The notes under the pieces: model-generated | The model's database searches: none | Seen by the model: only the letters and a program-made list of their open reading frames with translations | Told to the model about the DNA's origin: nothing | Source: Leucosporidium creatinivorum | Taxonomy: Eukaryota; Basidiomycota; Microbotryomycetes; Leucosporidiales; Leucosporidiaceae | Direction of reading: 5' to 3' | Length of the DNA: 64,000 nt | NCBI GenBank assembly: GCA_001600635.1 | Contig: BCKL01000003.1 | Location: 633,923 to 697,922 of the forward strand | Made by a program: the position numbers and the translations under genes | Shown: piece by piece, positions 45,561 through 57,249 of the stretch | How the letters are laid out: each line of letters opens with the position of its first letter | How positions within the stretch are numbered: position 1 is the first letter of the stretch

Positions 45561-48500
45561 ATGAAGGTGCGTCTTGCGACAGCTCAGCAGGCTACAGCAG
45601 CTGCGCGGTAGCTGACTATTGCCTTCATACACATCAGTACCTCTTTGAAGCTATTGACGCCCGGCAAGGCCGACTCGTTCAGCCCAAGGGAGGCGCCGCG
45701 ACTCGACCTCGTCCCAAACACGACGCGATCGAGCTCAAGAAGCTGGTGGTAGAAGCGAGTGAAGGCTTGGTACGCTCTTAGCTCGGTGCTGCTGCTCTGG
45801 CAGCCCGCGAGGACCTGCATGAGTTCGGCGGAGAGCTAACATTGTCGTGTGCGCTCTCGCTCCTCTAGGACGACAAGTCGTCAGCCAACGACTTTGTGGA
45901 CACTCTCGAGCGCATTGTGAACGAGATCAAGAACACCACTGTGAGTCTCCGAGCTCCGCGCAGCCCGTCGGAGAGCTCACGAGCTGCCTCTTTCGCAGGA
46001 GCACTCTGGAGCGTTCCTACAGAAGGTCCGCAAGACTGATGTTCCCGACTACTATGATGGTGAGTTGGTGTTAGTGCACAAAGCTTGGAGAGCCCCGCTA
46101 ACCCCTCGACGCCTCACAGTCATCAAGCGGCCGATGGATCTCGCGACGCTCCTCAAGCGCGTCAAGCAGCAGACCTACCGCACAAAGAAGGCATTCGCCG
46201 ACGACTTGGATCTCATTTGGTCCAACTGCTTGCTCTACAACAGCCACCCAGTGCGCCTTGCCCTTGCTTCGCGCTGCTCGAGCTCGACCTGACCGCTTCG
46301 CCCTCCGCCAGAGTCATCCCCTTCGCCGCTCCGCCGAGATCCTTCGACAAAAGTCCAACCAGCTCCTCGAGTTCATCACCGACCCTTCCCTTCCCACTCG
46401 CTCTCTCTACGCTGCCACGATGGTGCAGGATGCGCGACAGAAGGGCAGCCAAAGAGGGACGCCTGCGCTCGGCGATGAGGATGCTGATGGCGAGGGAGAT
46501 AGCGAGGAGGAGCGTGCAGCTGGGATCAAGTCGGTGCAGGCTTCGCGTCTGAGGAGGGAACGTAGCATCGCAAGTGCGGTGCCGAATGGGATCAACGGCG
46601 ACGGTGAGTCGAGATTTCGGATGTGATCTGCCGAGCTCTGCTGATTCGGTCTATAAAACAGGACGGGAAGCTTCCGATTCACCGATGCCATCAAGAGCCG
46701 ACACACCTGTTGGCGAGCGAGCAGCGGCGAGGAAGCTCGGCCGAGGTCCTGTAGGCGCTCGCTTCCCTGTTGAGCGATGAAGATCCTCAGCGCTGACATG
46801 ATTCAATCTCACAGCTGGGACGTGCTACAAGAAGTCCATCACCCCCGGCACCAGAGCTGCCATTCGAGGAGCGCCCGGCCATCATTCGCACCGCTCAAGG
46901 CATGCACGACTTTCTCGCCCTCGACGGCGAGCTGTCTCGGCTGGACGAGAACCTCGGTCTCGCCCTCCGACCATCGACTTCCGCCACTCCCCTCCTTCCC
47001 CCTCCGAGTGCTCCAGCAGCAGCCGCTGCTATCGACTCTCCTCGTCCTCCGCCAACCCCTTCGCAGACCCTCCTCCTCAATCTCGTTCGCTCTCTAAATC
47101 CCGTCTCGTACCCATCACCTACCCCACCACCACTCAACACGCCTAACGGAGCCACTCCTGCCTCGGTCGACGCCACCCCCGTCGCTTCGCCTGCTCCTCC
47201 CACCTCGACTCTTCGCAAGCCCGACGAGCCGCCAGACGAGCTCTGGTGGGAAACCGTCGGAGCAAGCGGCGCCCACCCATCGACATCTGGCCTGCCACCG
47301 CAAGCTCTCAAAGCTCTCGCGTCGGGCGTGCCCGAATGCCCGTGGGCTGGTGTCGCGGCGCCCGAGACTCGCAAGCGCCGAAGGGTGGCGAAGGAGACAG
47401 GAAAGGGCAAGGAGGTCGAGCGAGGCGAGCCTGTAGCATCCTCGGCGAGGGAGAAGGCCAAGGGGAAGAGGAAGGCGCGTGCTGGAGCTGAGGTACCGGG
47501 GTTGGGAGGTCGGATGAGGCAGAACTTTGAGACTTTGAGGAAGATCAGGCGACTGCATGGGAAGCTTGCTAGTGGGAGTCGATCGTTGGATCCGGCAGTG
47601 AGTGTCTACGCTCTCTCGGCGCACATTCGTAGCTGATCTTTGCGTCTCGCAGGAGCCTCACTCGGCGCTCAACTCGGACGACGATTACGATTCGGAAACG
47701 GAGGACACCAAGCCGGCAAGACCAGCGTCTTACCTCGCTACTGGAATCCCTCGCGAGGCTTTCCAATCGCATCTCGCACCGCAAGCCGCAAGGGACAGCC
47801 TTGGACTCGTCTCGAACCGCATCTTGGGTCACGCTGGCTTCGACGGTGCGCCTCTTCACCTCCATGAATCCTACTCGTGTGTGCTGACCCTCTCCTCGGG
47901 TGTAGGATCAAGCACCATGGCTCTCGGCGTCCTCGCTCACGTCGCGGCCGAGTACATCATGAACCTCGGACGCACGCTACGCTTCTACTCGGATCGCTAC
48001 GCCGGCAAGCTAACTACCGAGGTCAGTCGCTAGCTCGTTCGACCCCGCTCGCGCATCGCTGACGCCTCCATCCTGCAGCAAATCCTCCTCCACGTGCTCG
48101 GCGAGAACGGAGTGCCATCGCCCGCGGCTCTCGAGGAATACGTCTCGGAGGACATCGATCACTACGGAGCCAAGCTCACCGACCTGCACGGCAAGCTCGA
48201 GCGTGCTCGTCGTGATCAGTTGGATGGTGTCGAGCCGGGACCAGGCGTCGCCGGCGAGGAAGAAGCATTCGCTCGAGATGGAGAGGCGCTATCAGCGTAC
48301 GTCTCTTTCCGCTCATCTCATCGGAGACCGATAGCTGATCTCTCTACATCAAAAAGTGGAGAGCTGAGTCATCTCGCGGGCGACGACTTCTTCGGCCTCG
48401 CCGAAGTTGGTCTCGACACGGAGCTCGGCGCCAAGTCACTTGACATCCCCATGCGCCTCTTTCGCGGCGAGCCCAAGGGTCCAGCGGCCGAGCAGCCAGA

Positions 48501-48876
48501 CTCGTGAGTGCACATCGTCTATGAACCTTCCTTGCTGAAAGCTGACCTCACCTCGCCTCTCGCTCGCAGCGGAAGCCTCAGCACCTCAGACCTGCCCTTC
48601 CCTCCTCCGCCAACCTTCCCTCTTCTCACTCCTTCCGCTATCGGCTCGCAGATTGGTCTCCTCCAGCCCTACTTCAACCTTCGCCAGTCGACCGACCACG
48701 GTCTCGTCGAGGACTTCGCCCAGCCCATTCGGCCCAAGAACAACCCTCGAGGCAAGGTCCCTCCCGTCTCCGGCAGGATCAAGCGACCTGCTCTACCTAC
48801 GCAGGAGGCGGCGCCAGTCAAGAAGAAGAAGAAGAAGGCAGTTCTGATCGTAGCTTCGGGCGAGGAGGAGGGTTGA
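45561..48876 (+). CDS. SPT7: SAGA complex subunit Spt7 (bromodomain and histone fold)
   Basis: Spt7 is a scaffold of the SAGA transcription co-activator. From 45561 the product reads MKYLFEAIDARQGRLVQPKG. The same frame is open upstream to about 45366 (LPPLLALLINLSPLLNLV) without an ATG, so the true start may lie on an earlier exon. The bromodomain spans about residues 50-160: HSGAFLQKVRKTDVPDYYDV, IKRPMDLATLLKRVKQQTYR and DLDLIWSNCLLYNSHP, with the acetyl-lysine Asn. A Pro-rich linker and LWWETVGASGAHP follow. The histone fold lies near GFDGSSTMALGVLAHVAAEY and SDRYAGKLTTEQILLHVLGE. The C-terminus has IGLLQPYFNLRQSTDHG and a Lys-rich end. About eleven exons, about 890 residues. Confidence 0.92.
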
Positions 48877-49009
48877 AGCGAGGATCACGTCGAGGAGCTG
48901 ATGAGCTCGGAATAAAAGCCTGCTTGAGGGTATTAAGCAGTGTGTTCGGTGTGCGAGATGAAGGAGAGAGAGCTAGTGAAGACTCGTGCGAAGAGACCAC
49001 TTCAGTGCA

Positions 49010-52000
49010 TTAAACGAGACCTTCTCCGTGCTCCTCCTCCCGGTCCTCCTCATCTTCCTCATCCTCCTCTTCCTCATCCTCCGAGACCTCCATGCCCTGC
49101 GCACGCATAAGAGCCTTGTCTCCCTTCCGCTTCGACGAGACGTCCTCCAGAAGCACCAGCAGCTGTTGAGAGATCGAGTGAGCGAGAGCGAAGGCAGGAG
49201 GGCGAGAAAGCGACGTACATCCTCTTGCTCCTTGTCGGCCTCGGCCTTCTGCTCTTGTGCGTCGGCGAGTTCTCGCTTGAGGGTAGCGACCTCCTCCGTG
49301 AGGCCAGCGAGCTGATCTTGATACGAGGCACGCTGCGAAACGGTGGGAAGAGCGATTAGCTTCGTTTCAGCAGAAAGGACAAGACCGGACAAGCATACCT
49401 CCTCTTCCCGCTCCTTTTGCATGTTGAAGATCTGCGACTTGAGGTCGTCAAGCTCCTCCGACTGGTTAGCAACCGTTGACCGAAGCGCATTGACGATCTC
49501 GGGCGAGGTAGCAGCGTCGACGGAGCGACCTGTACAGTGGCAGGGAGTCAGAGAAGGCCTCGAGAGAGAACAAAATCCGTCACTCACGACCAGAATTGTT
49601 TGAGCTGGGGTCGAGGAGGATGGCGCGCTGCACCGAGACTGTGAGAGGAGCGAGGTCAGCTTCGGTCGATGGTGCAGAACTTGACGAGCTCACTGTAGTT
49701 GGTCTTGAGGAACTCGACAAAGGTGAAGTCGAACCACAGCCCGTCCTCCTCTCCGAGATCCTCGAGCACGTCTTCGTCCTCGTTCATCTCCAGGACGCCG
49801 GGACCAACGGAGCGGAAACGAGGATCCTCGCGCAGACGGAGGATGCGGGAGACGAACTGGTCGGGTCCGACGCGACTTTGGAGGATGGGATGCAGCGTCT
49901 CACTATTGAGAGGAAGCTCGTAAGTAGGAGTGATGAGAGGAAGGGGAGCAGCAAAGACGAACCGAGTGATGTCTGCCGGCTCGCGGCAGAACTCGTAGCA
50001 GATGCCGAGGAGGAAGGCGCAAAGACCTTGTACAGCCGAGTCGACGCCCGAAGATTGAGTGATGGGTTGGATGAGCTGCGAAGAGGAAGCGTTAGCCGTC
50101 GCCTCGGAGCGCCGACTTCAACTCGCTCGACTCACGACCTGCAAGTTGCTTCCCTCGCTCAAAAACTCCTTGACCGTCAAGGGACTCTCCCACAGCCAAA
50201 TGCTGAGCACGATGAGGTACCCGACCATCACCCTGCTCCACTCCAGTCCCCTCTCTGGGCCCAGGCCAGCGTTGGCGCTCTGCGCCTGCTCCCTCTGCGC
50301 CATCATGAGGTTGCCGACGAGGATAGCGACCAAGCTGACCCGATCGTCCTCGTCTCCTAGCCCGCCGGGCTGCGTATCGTCGCCCGAGAAGTAGATCTTG
50401 CGAGCAGCTTCCTTGCTCGACTCGGAGTGGTAAAGGAGATGGGAGAAGAGCAGGCAACCGAAGAAGGGGGTGTAGGAATCGAAGGGTTCGGTGCGAGTGG
50501 TAGTAGGGAAGACGCGCATGGCGTGGAGGAGGATGGATCCAGCGGATTGGGTTGGCTCGCCTGCGAGTAGGGAGCGATGGTCAGCGAAGCAGAGACGGGA
50601 AGCGACGAAACCCGTACTAGGGAGCTCATCAGTAGGAAGATCCTCGGGCTGAGGAGCCGACATGGTCGACAGAATGCCCAGCTGGGTGTCGGAGGAGCTC
50701 GAGACGTAGCTCTGCGATGGGCCGAAGAGAGCAACATGAGCTGAGGCGTCTCGCAGCGATGGATCAGACGTTGACGCACCTCAAAGAGCCCTGCAGCCGC
50801 CGCCCTGACCCTCAGTCCCTCCCTCCCTGGCGTGCCATCGCCATGCACGGCTAGTGCCGTAGTAGCGACGACCGCCGGCATCTTCTTCCCCCGCTTCCAC
50901 TTGTTCTCGCTCGGCGCAACCGGCTCCCCTCGCTCGTCACGCTCGCCGCCTGCTCCCTCGCCTCGCTGCTCGGAGGGATGCCGCGGTGCGCCTCGTTCGT
51001 CAAAGTCGCCGGCCGACTCGTCGCCGGCGGCGTGGTAGGTCTCGACGGAAGACGGGGCGAGTGGTGGGATGAGAGGAGTGAGAATGAGGGAAGTCAGAGC
51101 TTCTTGATTTGGCGGCGAGTTGCGAAGGATGTCGGCGAGGGCATTGAGGGACTGCGAGACGGGTTAAGGTCAGCTGGGCTCAGCTCTCAGGTTTGAAAGC
51201 AGCTCACCTGCGACTTGAGGACAGCAGGTGCGTTACTAGCCAGCGCCAACTCAGCTAAGCATCGTGTCAGTCCGCTGGTGAGCAGAGCCTTCTGATTGCC
51301 TGCTCGACCGGTCCCCGCGCCTCCGACGAGCATGCGAACGAGGGAGATGACGAGGCCAGCGTTGATGACCTTCTGCTCCGACCACGACTGGAAAGCGAAG
51401 GCCGAGAGGGTTTGCGAGTTAAGTGCGGTGGGTTGGGGGAAGAGGAGGAGAGGCGCGAGGAGGGGGATGCACGAGGTCTCGCGGAAGTAGTTCTGCGGAC
51501 GGAGAGCGATGAGCGACGTTCACCAGCACAAGCCTCAAGATTCACGCACCTGATTCGATACGTTCCAGCGCAGGAGACCCCCGATGGCTGCCAGGCAATC
51601 CTGGACGACGATCCCACCTCCGCCGACTCCTCCCTCCTGTCGAACAATCGCAAAGAGCTTGTCGAAAGCTCCCTCAAACGCCAGAAGCTTTTGGATGTCG
51701 GCGTTGGACGTCGTGAGAGCGATGATGAGAAGGAGCGACTCTGCGAGACGGTCAAGATCAGCGCGAGCTCGAGTTCGGCGCTCAGCAGGCGGAGGCTCAC
51801 CGTTCCGAATAATCTCCCTCGAGTCGTCGAGCGTCTCCACCAGCCTCCCTACACCTCCGGGAGCAGTAAGGACATGTCCTTGGACCGCAGTCGAGCGGTT
51901 GGCGAGGAGGATGCCGAGAAGTTGCAGCGAGAAGAAGCGAAGGTAGAAGTGCATGGGCGTGAGGAGAGTGAGGAGGGTGTGCAGGGGCGTGGCGGTGGCG

Positions 52001-52628
52001 AGGAATACGTCGGTATTGCGAAGCCCAGAGTCATCGCGGACAGGCTACGGTGAGGCGCAGGAGAGGTCAGCGAGCGTCAACACGTGTTGTGGAGCGGCGC
52101 AGAGGCGCAACGTACCCGTCCTTCCACCTCTTCGACCTCACAGAGCAGACTGAGCGTCTCTACCACCGCTTTGGCAATTTCGACGTCCTCGGGAGCATCC
52201 TCCTGCAGCACGCCGAGCAGAATGGGCAGCGCGCGCGAGCCGACTTCCTGTAGACGCGTAAAGTGGAGGGTCAGCGACTGTTGTAGGATAGCTAGCGTGT
52301 CAATTCTGCAGCCCAGTCACCCTCAGCTCTCTTGAGCGCGGTCAGCATCGGCAGCTCCGCCTCGAGCACCCATTCCTTGCCTCGTCCCGTCTCCAGCTGC
52401 TACACCCTCCCTTCTCTGGCCCATTACAGCACAGCATCGGTAAAACACACTCACCGTCTTCCAGTCCCTGCTAAGCCCCTTCAATCCGAGCAAAGCGGCC
52501 CTCCGGTCCTCGAGCTGGCTACCGTTGAGCAAGCGGTCGCATAGCTTGTCGATGGTATCCGCGGCCGATTGGGGCTGTGCACCTGCTGAGAGGGCCCCGT
52601 AGGACCTTGCTAGTGACGAGAACAGCGC
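49010..52628 (-). CDS. USO1: Vesicle tethering protein Uso1/p115
   Basis: Uso1 tethers ER-derived vesicles to the Golgi. The N-terminal armadillo-like head begins near SYGALSAGAQPQSAADTIDK, with LCDRLLNGSQLEDRRAALLG and LKGLSRDWKT, closely matching the p115 opening. Further head exons include RALPILLGVLQEDAPEDVEI, SLNALADILRNSPPNQEALT, the MRVFPTTTRTEPFDSYTPFF block, VSLVAILVGNLMMAQREQAQ and DGLWFDFTFVEFLKTNY. A coiled coil follows (SEELDDLKSQIFNMQKEREE, then YQDQLAGLTEEVATLKRELA), shorter than in S. cerevisiae Uso1. The protein ends LLVLLEDVSSKRKGDKALMR and a very acidic tail with TAA at 49010-49012. The start codon is unresolved: an acceptor near 52628 implies an upstream exon I could not place. 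About 970 residues. Confidence 0.9.
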
Positions 52629-53157
52629 TGTAGGTGAGCCTTTGGGCTAGATGCAGCGGGAGATGAGAGTGGGGGTGTGTTGTGAGGGTCTGAGCAGCCC
52701 TTGAGTTTGGAACGGCGCTGTAGGTGGGCAGTCGGTGTTGTCTCTTTGCCGAAGAACCGTTTGCTGGAGGCGGCGGCGAGTCGAAGAGAAAGTCGAGGAG
52801 ATTTGGAGGAGGGCAAGGAGCTGAGCCAAGGCCGAACGACGAAGGGTCGGGGAACTGAAGCGCCGATGTCTTGATGCAAGCATCTATGGAGGGGTTGTTG
52901 AGCAGGCTCGCATTCTAAGCTTATCTGTATTGTGAGATACCTGCCTCGGTCTAGTCGGCCTTCGACCTTGCGAACGACCTCAACCGGGTCCGCGCCTGTC
53001 TCGCCGCCGTCTCTCGGGCGAGCTGTCGAGTGACAATCGGTTGCGCAGACAGCATAGTTCGTTTCAGCAGGTATCAAAGAGGAAGAGAGAGTCGCAGTAC
53101 TGAGGCAAGAGGGGAGACGAGACGAGCCTGGAAGCACGAGGAAGGAGCGCCGAAGCT
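52629..53157. other. USO1 promoter and unresolved first exon
   Basis: This 529-nt region should contain the first USO1 exon and promoter and the 3' end of the zinc-finger gene. Two similar short segments (around 52615-52640 and 52715-52740, each with GGCGCTGTAGGTG or AGCGCTGTAGGTG) repeat here. They may be alternative splice acceptors in the minus-strand transcript. Confidence 0.4.
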
Positions 53158-54734
53158 TTACTCGTCGTCCGAGTCGACGGTAGCCTTGCTCTTCTTGGTC
53201 TTCTTCTTGGGCTTCTGTTGAGTCGGTGAAGCGGCTTCGGGTCAGCTCTAGCTCAGAGCGTCACAGAAGAGGAGCACAGGACTGACCTCCTCCTCCTCGC
53301 TGGCCGAGCCATCCTCCTCCTTGAACGACTTCTTGGGCTTGCCGGCGTTGCGGCTCGAGGGCTTGCGGGGCTCGGGAACCTCGTCGTCCTGTTCAGGAGT
53401 AATCGGGTCAGCTTCGACTCTCGAAGACGAGGCAAGAAACGAGAAAGGCTCACCTCATCCTTGCGAGCGCGCTTGGCGGGCGCCTGTTGGGAGTATTGGA
53501 GAGAGGTAAGCAGGTAAGTCGAGTGAGCTAGAGCTACAGTGAGGCACGAACCTTCTTCTTGGGCTTCTCCTGCAGGCGAAGGAGTAGTCCCAAGGTCAGC
53601 TCCTCGGCGCTTCCATCTCCGAGCGGAAAGGTTCTCGGAACTCACATCCTCGCTACCAGTCTCCTCAGCCTCGGCCTCCTCCTCAGACTCGGAAGCATCC
53701 TTCTTGGCCTTGGCCTTGGTCTTCTTGGCGGGAGCCTGCGTAAGCAAGAGGGTCGCGAGGTGAGTACCGCCTCGCCACGACTCGACCGGGAGGCCCGACT
53801 GACCTTCTTCTTGGGCTTCTCCTCCTCCTCATCGTCGTCTCCCTTCTTCTTCTTGGGAGCAGCCTTCTTCTTGGGCTTCTTGGCCGATCCACCCTGCGCA
53901 AACGCCGAGGTTAGCTCCTTCGGCGCCGAGCTCGACAGTCCAAGCACACCTGCTTCTCGTTCAAGACCTCCTCGTCCTCGTCCTCATCAGCCTCAGGCTT
54001 CCTGGCACTGTCGGGAATGTCCTCGTCCGCGACTGTAGCGGTTCGAAGCCGTCAGCGAGGTGCGTCTCGTCGGCGAACAGCGACAACTCACCTTCGCCAG
54101 CCTCGAACGCTTTGGCAACGCGCTGTTGATCCTCCTCCTTGAGCTCCTCGAAGCCATCGAGATCCTCGGCGGTCTCGAAATCTGTAGTAGGGAGGAGGGG
54201 AACGAGCGGGCATCAGCGTCAGCCTTGACGTCCGCCCTGCGATCCAGCTGCAGCAATACAGACTCACCCTTCTTGATGTTCTCAAACTGCTTCTTGGTCA
54301 CGCATCCCCAGTGCCTCCAAGCGAAGCTGGTCTTGCCCTCTGTGAGCAGCGCGGGCCAGGTCAGCTTGCCGCTCCCCTCTGCTCCAACTGCTCCAAGCCG
54401 CGTGGGCTGAGGACTGACGGAATTCGACGACGGTACCGAAGCGGAGTGCTGCTTTGGGGATCTTCGTGCCGCTGCAGGGCTTGGGTCGTGGAGGGGGGAG
54501 GAAGAGCGTAGGTCAGTTGGGTGAAAGGGAGGGTAGCGGGGAGCGAGCTGTAGCTCGTGGTGAGTGTGAGAGAGCTCCAATATAGGATAGTAGACTCATC
54601 TTTGCACTTGGACGTGCCCAACTGTTGTAGGCAAGCAGAGCACGGTTAGCTCAGGCTCGAACTCGACGAGGTGGGGCTCGTCGTTGAACGAGGCCGTCAC
54701 CTTCCTTAGCATATTCTAATCTGTAGCTTCCCAT
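53158..54734 (-). CDS. PARP-type zinc-finger protein with a Lys/acidic tail
   Basis: The first exon at 54734 codes MGSYRLEYAK, a typical zf-PARP opening. Later exons give LGTSKCK, then PCSGTKIPKAALRFGTVVEF and GKTSFAWRHWGCVTKKQFEN. The zinc ligands would be the two Cys before GTKIPK and the His and Cys of HWGC. I could not join exons 1-3 in one phase with GT-AG sites, so that region is tentative. After the finger come LDGFEELKEEDQQRVAKAF and an acidic DEDEDEEVLNEKQ. The rest is several Lys-rich blocks (AKKPKKKAAPKKKKG, then acidic repeats, then PAKKTKAKAKKD), ending KKSKATVDSDDE. No catalytic PARP domain is present. S. pombe has a comparable stand-alone zf-PARP protein (Hpz1). A DNA-break or chromatin role is inferred. 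Confidence 0.75.
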
Positions 54735-55181
54735 CGTGGCCTCAGATTTTGGTGTAGATGGGCGAGCTGGCGAGGGGTAAAAAGGGTGAAAGAGGTGAAG
54801 AGAGGTGGATGGTAGGAGGAAGAGAGGCGAACGGCCGGTTCGTTTGGAAAGGGCCAACTCCGAACTAGTTTCTGTGGGTCACTTCAAGTGGTGGCGAGTA
54901 GCCCTCGACGTTCAATGTTCACTGTACAACAGTATCGGAGGCAACCACGAGATCCCGCAACTTGTCCAAACCACAAAATCGCGCGGTCAACCCCTCGCCG
55001 AACTCGGCTCTCGCCCTCGCAGCCATTGAGGACCTCTTGCGACGGAGCTAGTGGACCAGGACGAGCTGTCACTCAACAACAACCCCTCTCGTATCCTGTA
55101 GGCGGTCACAGCTAAGCACTTTGACTCGTTACACACAATAATTCAACTTCGGCGGTCAGTTGCTCGTTTACTCAGGCCAGT
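54735..55181. other. Promoter of the zinc-finger gene and 3' side of maleylacetate reductase
   Basis: This 447-nt region shows no gene. It separates the housekeeping block from the catabolic cluster to its right. Confidence 0.5.
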
Positions 55182-56746
55182 CTACTCGGGGCGGTTACCG
55201 TGGAAGGCATTAGTGAGGAGCTTGAGTAGCTTCTCCTTCTCCAGAGGGGCGGGGTTGGGGCTGTTGGGTGCGAAGGAAGGTCAGCTCTCTCGTCCTGGCG
55301 CCTCATGCTCGGCGAGAGAGGGCCGCTCATCAAACTCACTAAGGCGCCCTCGCAGCGATCTCCGCCGCCTCCTCCAAGTCCTCCTCCTTGAATCCGAGAC
55401 TCTTCAGCGAGTACGGCGCTCCATGATCCTTCGCCAGATCAAAGAGGCCCTGCGCGGCGTTGTCGACGTTCATGGCTTTGGCGACGCGAGCAACGGCTTC
55501 AGTGGCGAAGGGGGCGTTGTAAGCGACGGCGTGGGGGAGGATGACGGTGTGCGTTTCGGCGTGGGGCATGCCGAAGGAGCCGCCGAGGACGTGGGCCTGT
55601 GAAGCGGTGGCAGAGGGAGCGAGTTAGCGCCGAAGAAGCACAGTAACGGCAATCAGAAGGTAAGGAGGAGACTTGGACTCACTAACTTGTGATGCAGCGC
55701 CATGCTGCTGGCTCCCAAGCACGTTCCGCAAGCCCAAGCGCCGAACAGGGCGTCCGAACGACCATCCTTGTCCGAGCCGTCCTTGTGAATGGCAGGGATG
55801 GCGCGAGTGAGGGAGACGATACCTTGCTCGGCGAGCGAGGAGATGATGGGGTTGGCGTCGACGGCCCAGAGTGCCTCGACGGCGTGGGCGATGGCGTTGA
55901 GCGCCGAGGTGACCTGCGAAGATGGGAGGCGAGGTCAGCAGAGGGGCGAGGGTGGAGAAGAGGTAGATACGCACAGTCATTTGGGGAGGAAGAGTCATGG
56001 TGAGGTCGATGTCGTAAAGGATCACCTCGGGGAGAACCTGGGAAAGGACGAGGTCAGTCGCCGAGATCTCGAGGAGGACTGAGCTCGAGACCTACCTTGA
56101 TGGTCTTCTGAGTAGTCTTGAGCGTTTTGCCATTGGCATCAGTCTCGCTCTGTCCGATGATGGGAGTAGCCTCGGATCCAGCGTCTGGGAAAGCCAGCAG
56201 CGAAGAGGTCAGCTTCGCGAGGCAGCCGAGTCTCTCGTGATTCCACTCACAGGTGGTAGGGATGACGATCTGCTTGATCTTGGGTCCCTCTGCATTGAGA
56301 GCAATAGCCTTGCCGAGTCCAATGGTAGATCCTCCGCCAACAGCGACCTGGGGAGCGCGGAGGGAGCCAGAGAGTCAGCGCCGAGGATCGCTCCGTCACC
56401 GCCAGCGATAGACTGAACTCACACAGCAGTCAACACCGAGCTCCTTGACAACCTTGAGAGCGTCCTGAGTGACCGACATCGGCGTGTGCATCGTAGCGTT
56501 CGAGTACAGGCCAACGGCGAGGTCTCCCTGCGAGTGAACGAGGTCAGCTCGAGTATAGCCCTACAGGATCGGCCAGAAACGCACAAGGTGTGCCCTAACA
56601 GCCTCTCCAGCAGAGACCTGCTGAGGCGTAGTGAGGACGAGCACCTTGCTGCAGGCGAGTCGCTTCACTTCCTCCGCGACCTTGGAGCTCGTTCCCCATC
56701 CAAAGAGCACACGAGCGGGCAGGGCGTTGTAGACGAAAGGCTGCAT
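55182..56746 (-). CDS. Maleylacetate reductase (iron-type alcohol dehydrogenase fold)
   Basis: The enzyme reduces maleylacetate to 3-oxoadipate with NAD(P)H, the step after ring opening of hydroxyquinol. The start at 56746 gives MQPFVYNALPARVLFGWGTS, the family's F-x-Y-N-A-L-P-A-R-V-L-F-G opening. Next exons give VAVGGGSTIGLGKAIALNAE (nucleotide site), IKQIVIPTT joined to DAGSEATPIIGQSE, VILYDIDLTMTLPPQMT, NAIAHAVEALWAVDANPIIS and the hallmark block HHKLAHVLGGSFGMPHAETH with TVILPHAVAYNAPF, which carries the conserved His residues. The C-terminus is NPAPLEKEKLLKLLTNAFHG ending NRPE. About nine exons, roughly 375 residues, the usual length. It is divergent from the dioxygenase gene over a 503-nt shared promoter, as expected for co-regulated successive steps. 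Confidence 0.9.
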
Positions 56747-57249
56747 CTTTTGAGGTTGGTAGAGAAGGAGGGCAAGGAGCGCGAGTGGATTTGGAGTGGA
56801 GGGGAGGGAACCGGAGTCGGAGATGGGGCGGAGGGAGCGGATGCGATCAAGCGAGCCGCTCAGGTCAGCGATTGCGAGCTTTGAAGAGGAGCCCTGGTTG
56901 GTCCAAGGAGAGCGGTGAATTGTAGGAGAATGAAACCCCGGTGCGGCTCTACAGCCTCACGTCGAGCAGGCAGCGCTGAACGAGAGGAGGGAGCGGTTGG
57001 CGGTGGGGGAGCGAAGCGAGAGCTGGACGGGGAGGTGTAGGCAAGTATCGAGGGAGCAGAGGAGCGTACCTTGTATTCTGTAGGGGATTTTGGTGTAATA
57101 GACGGAGCTGTAGAAGGAGCACGAGAAGAGCGGGAGGGAGAAAGAGGGACAGGATGCTCCTTTCTCCGCCTCTCAGCTCCATCTCTCGGCGGAATCGACC
57201 GCTTCCCTCTTTCTCTTTCTTACTTCTCACTCAATCCCTTTCAACCCAT
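56747..57249. promoter_or_regulatory. Shared divergent promoter of maleylacetate reductase and the dioxygenase
   Basis: This 503-nt region lies between the two start codons, with no other gene. It contains several CGG triplets (56810-56850) and one CGG-N6-CCG near its right end. It is the natural place for control by the cluster's Zn2Cys6 protein, but this is inference. Confidence 0.5.
57190..57201 (+). promoter_or_regulatory. CGG-N6-CCG, possible Zn2Cys6 site
   Basis: Inverted CGG triplets separated by six bases (CGGAATCGACCG), 49 nt before the dioxygenase start. The spacing is known for some Zn2Cys6 dimers. One site could occur by chance in GC-rich DNA. Confidence 0.25.
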
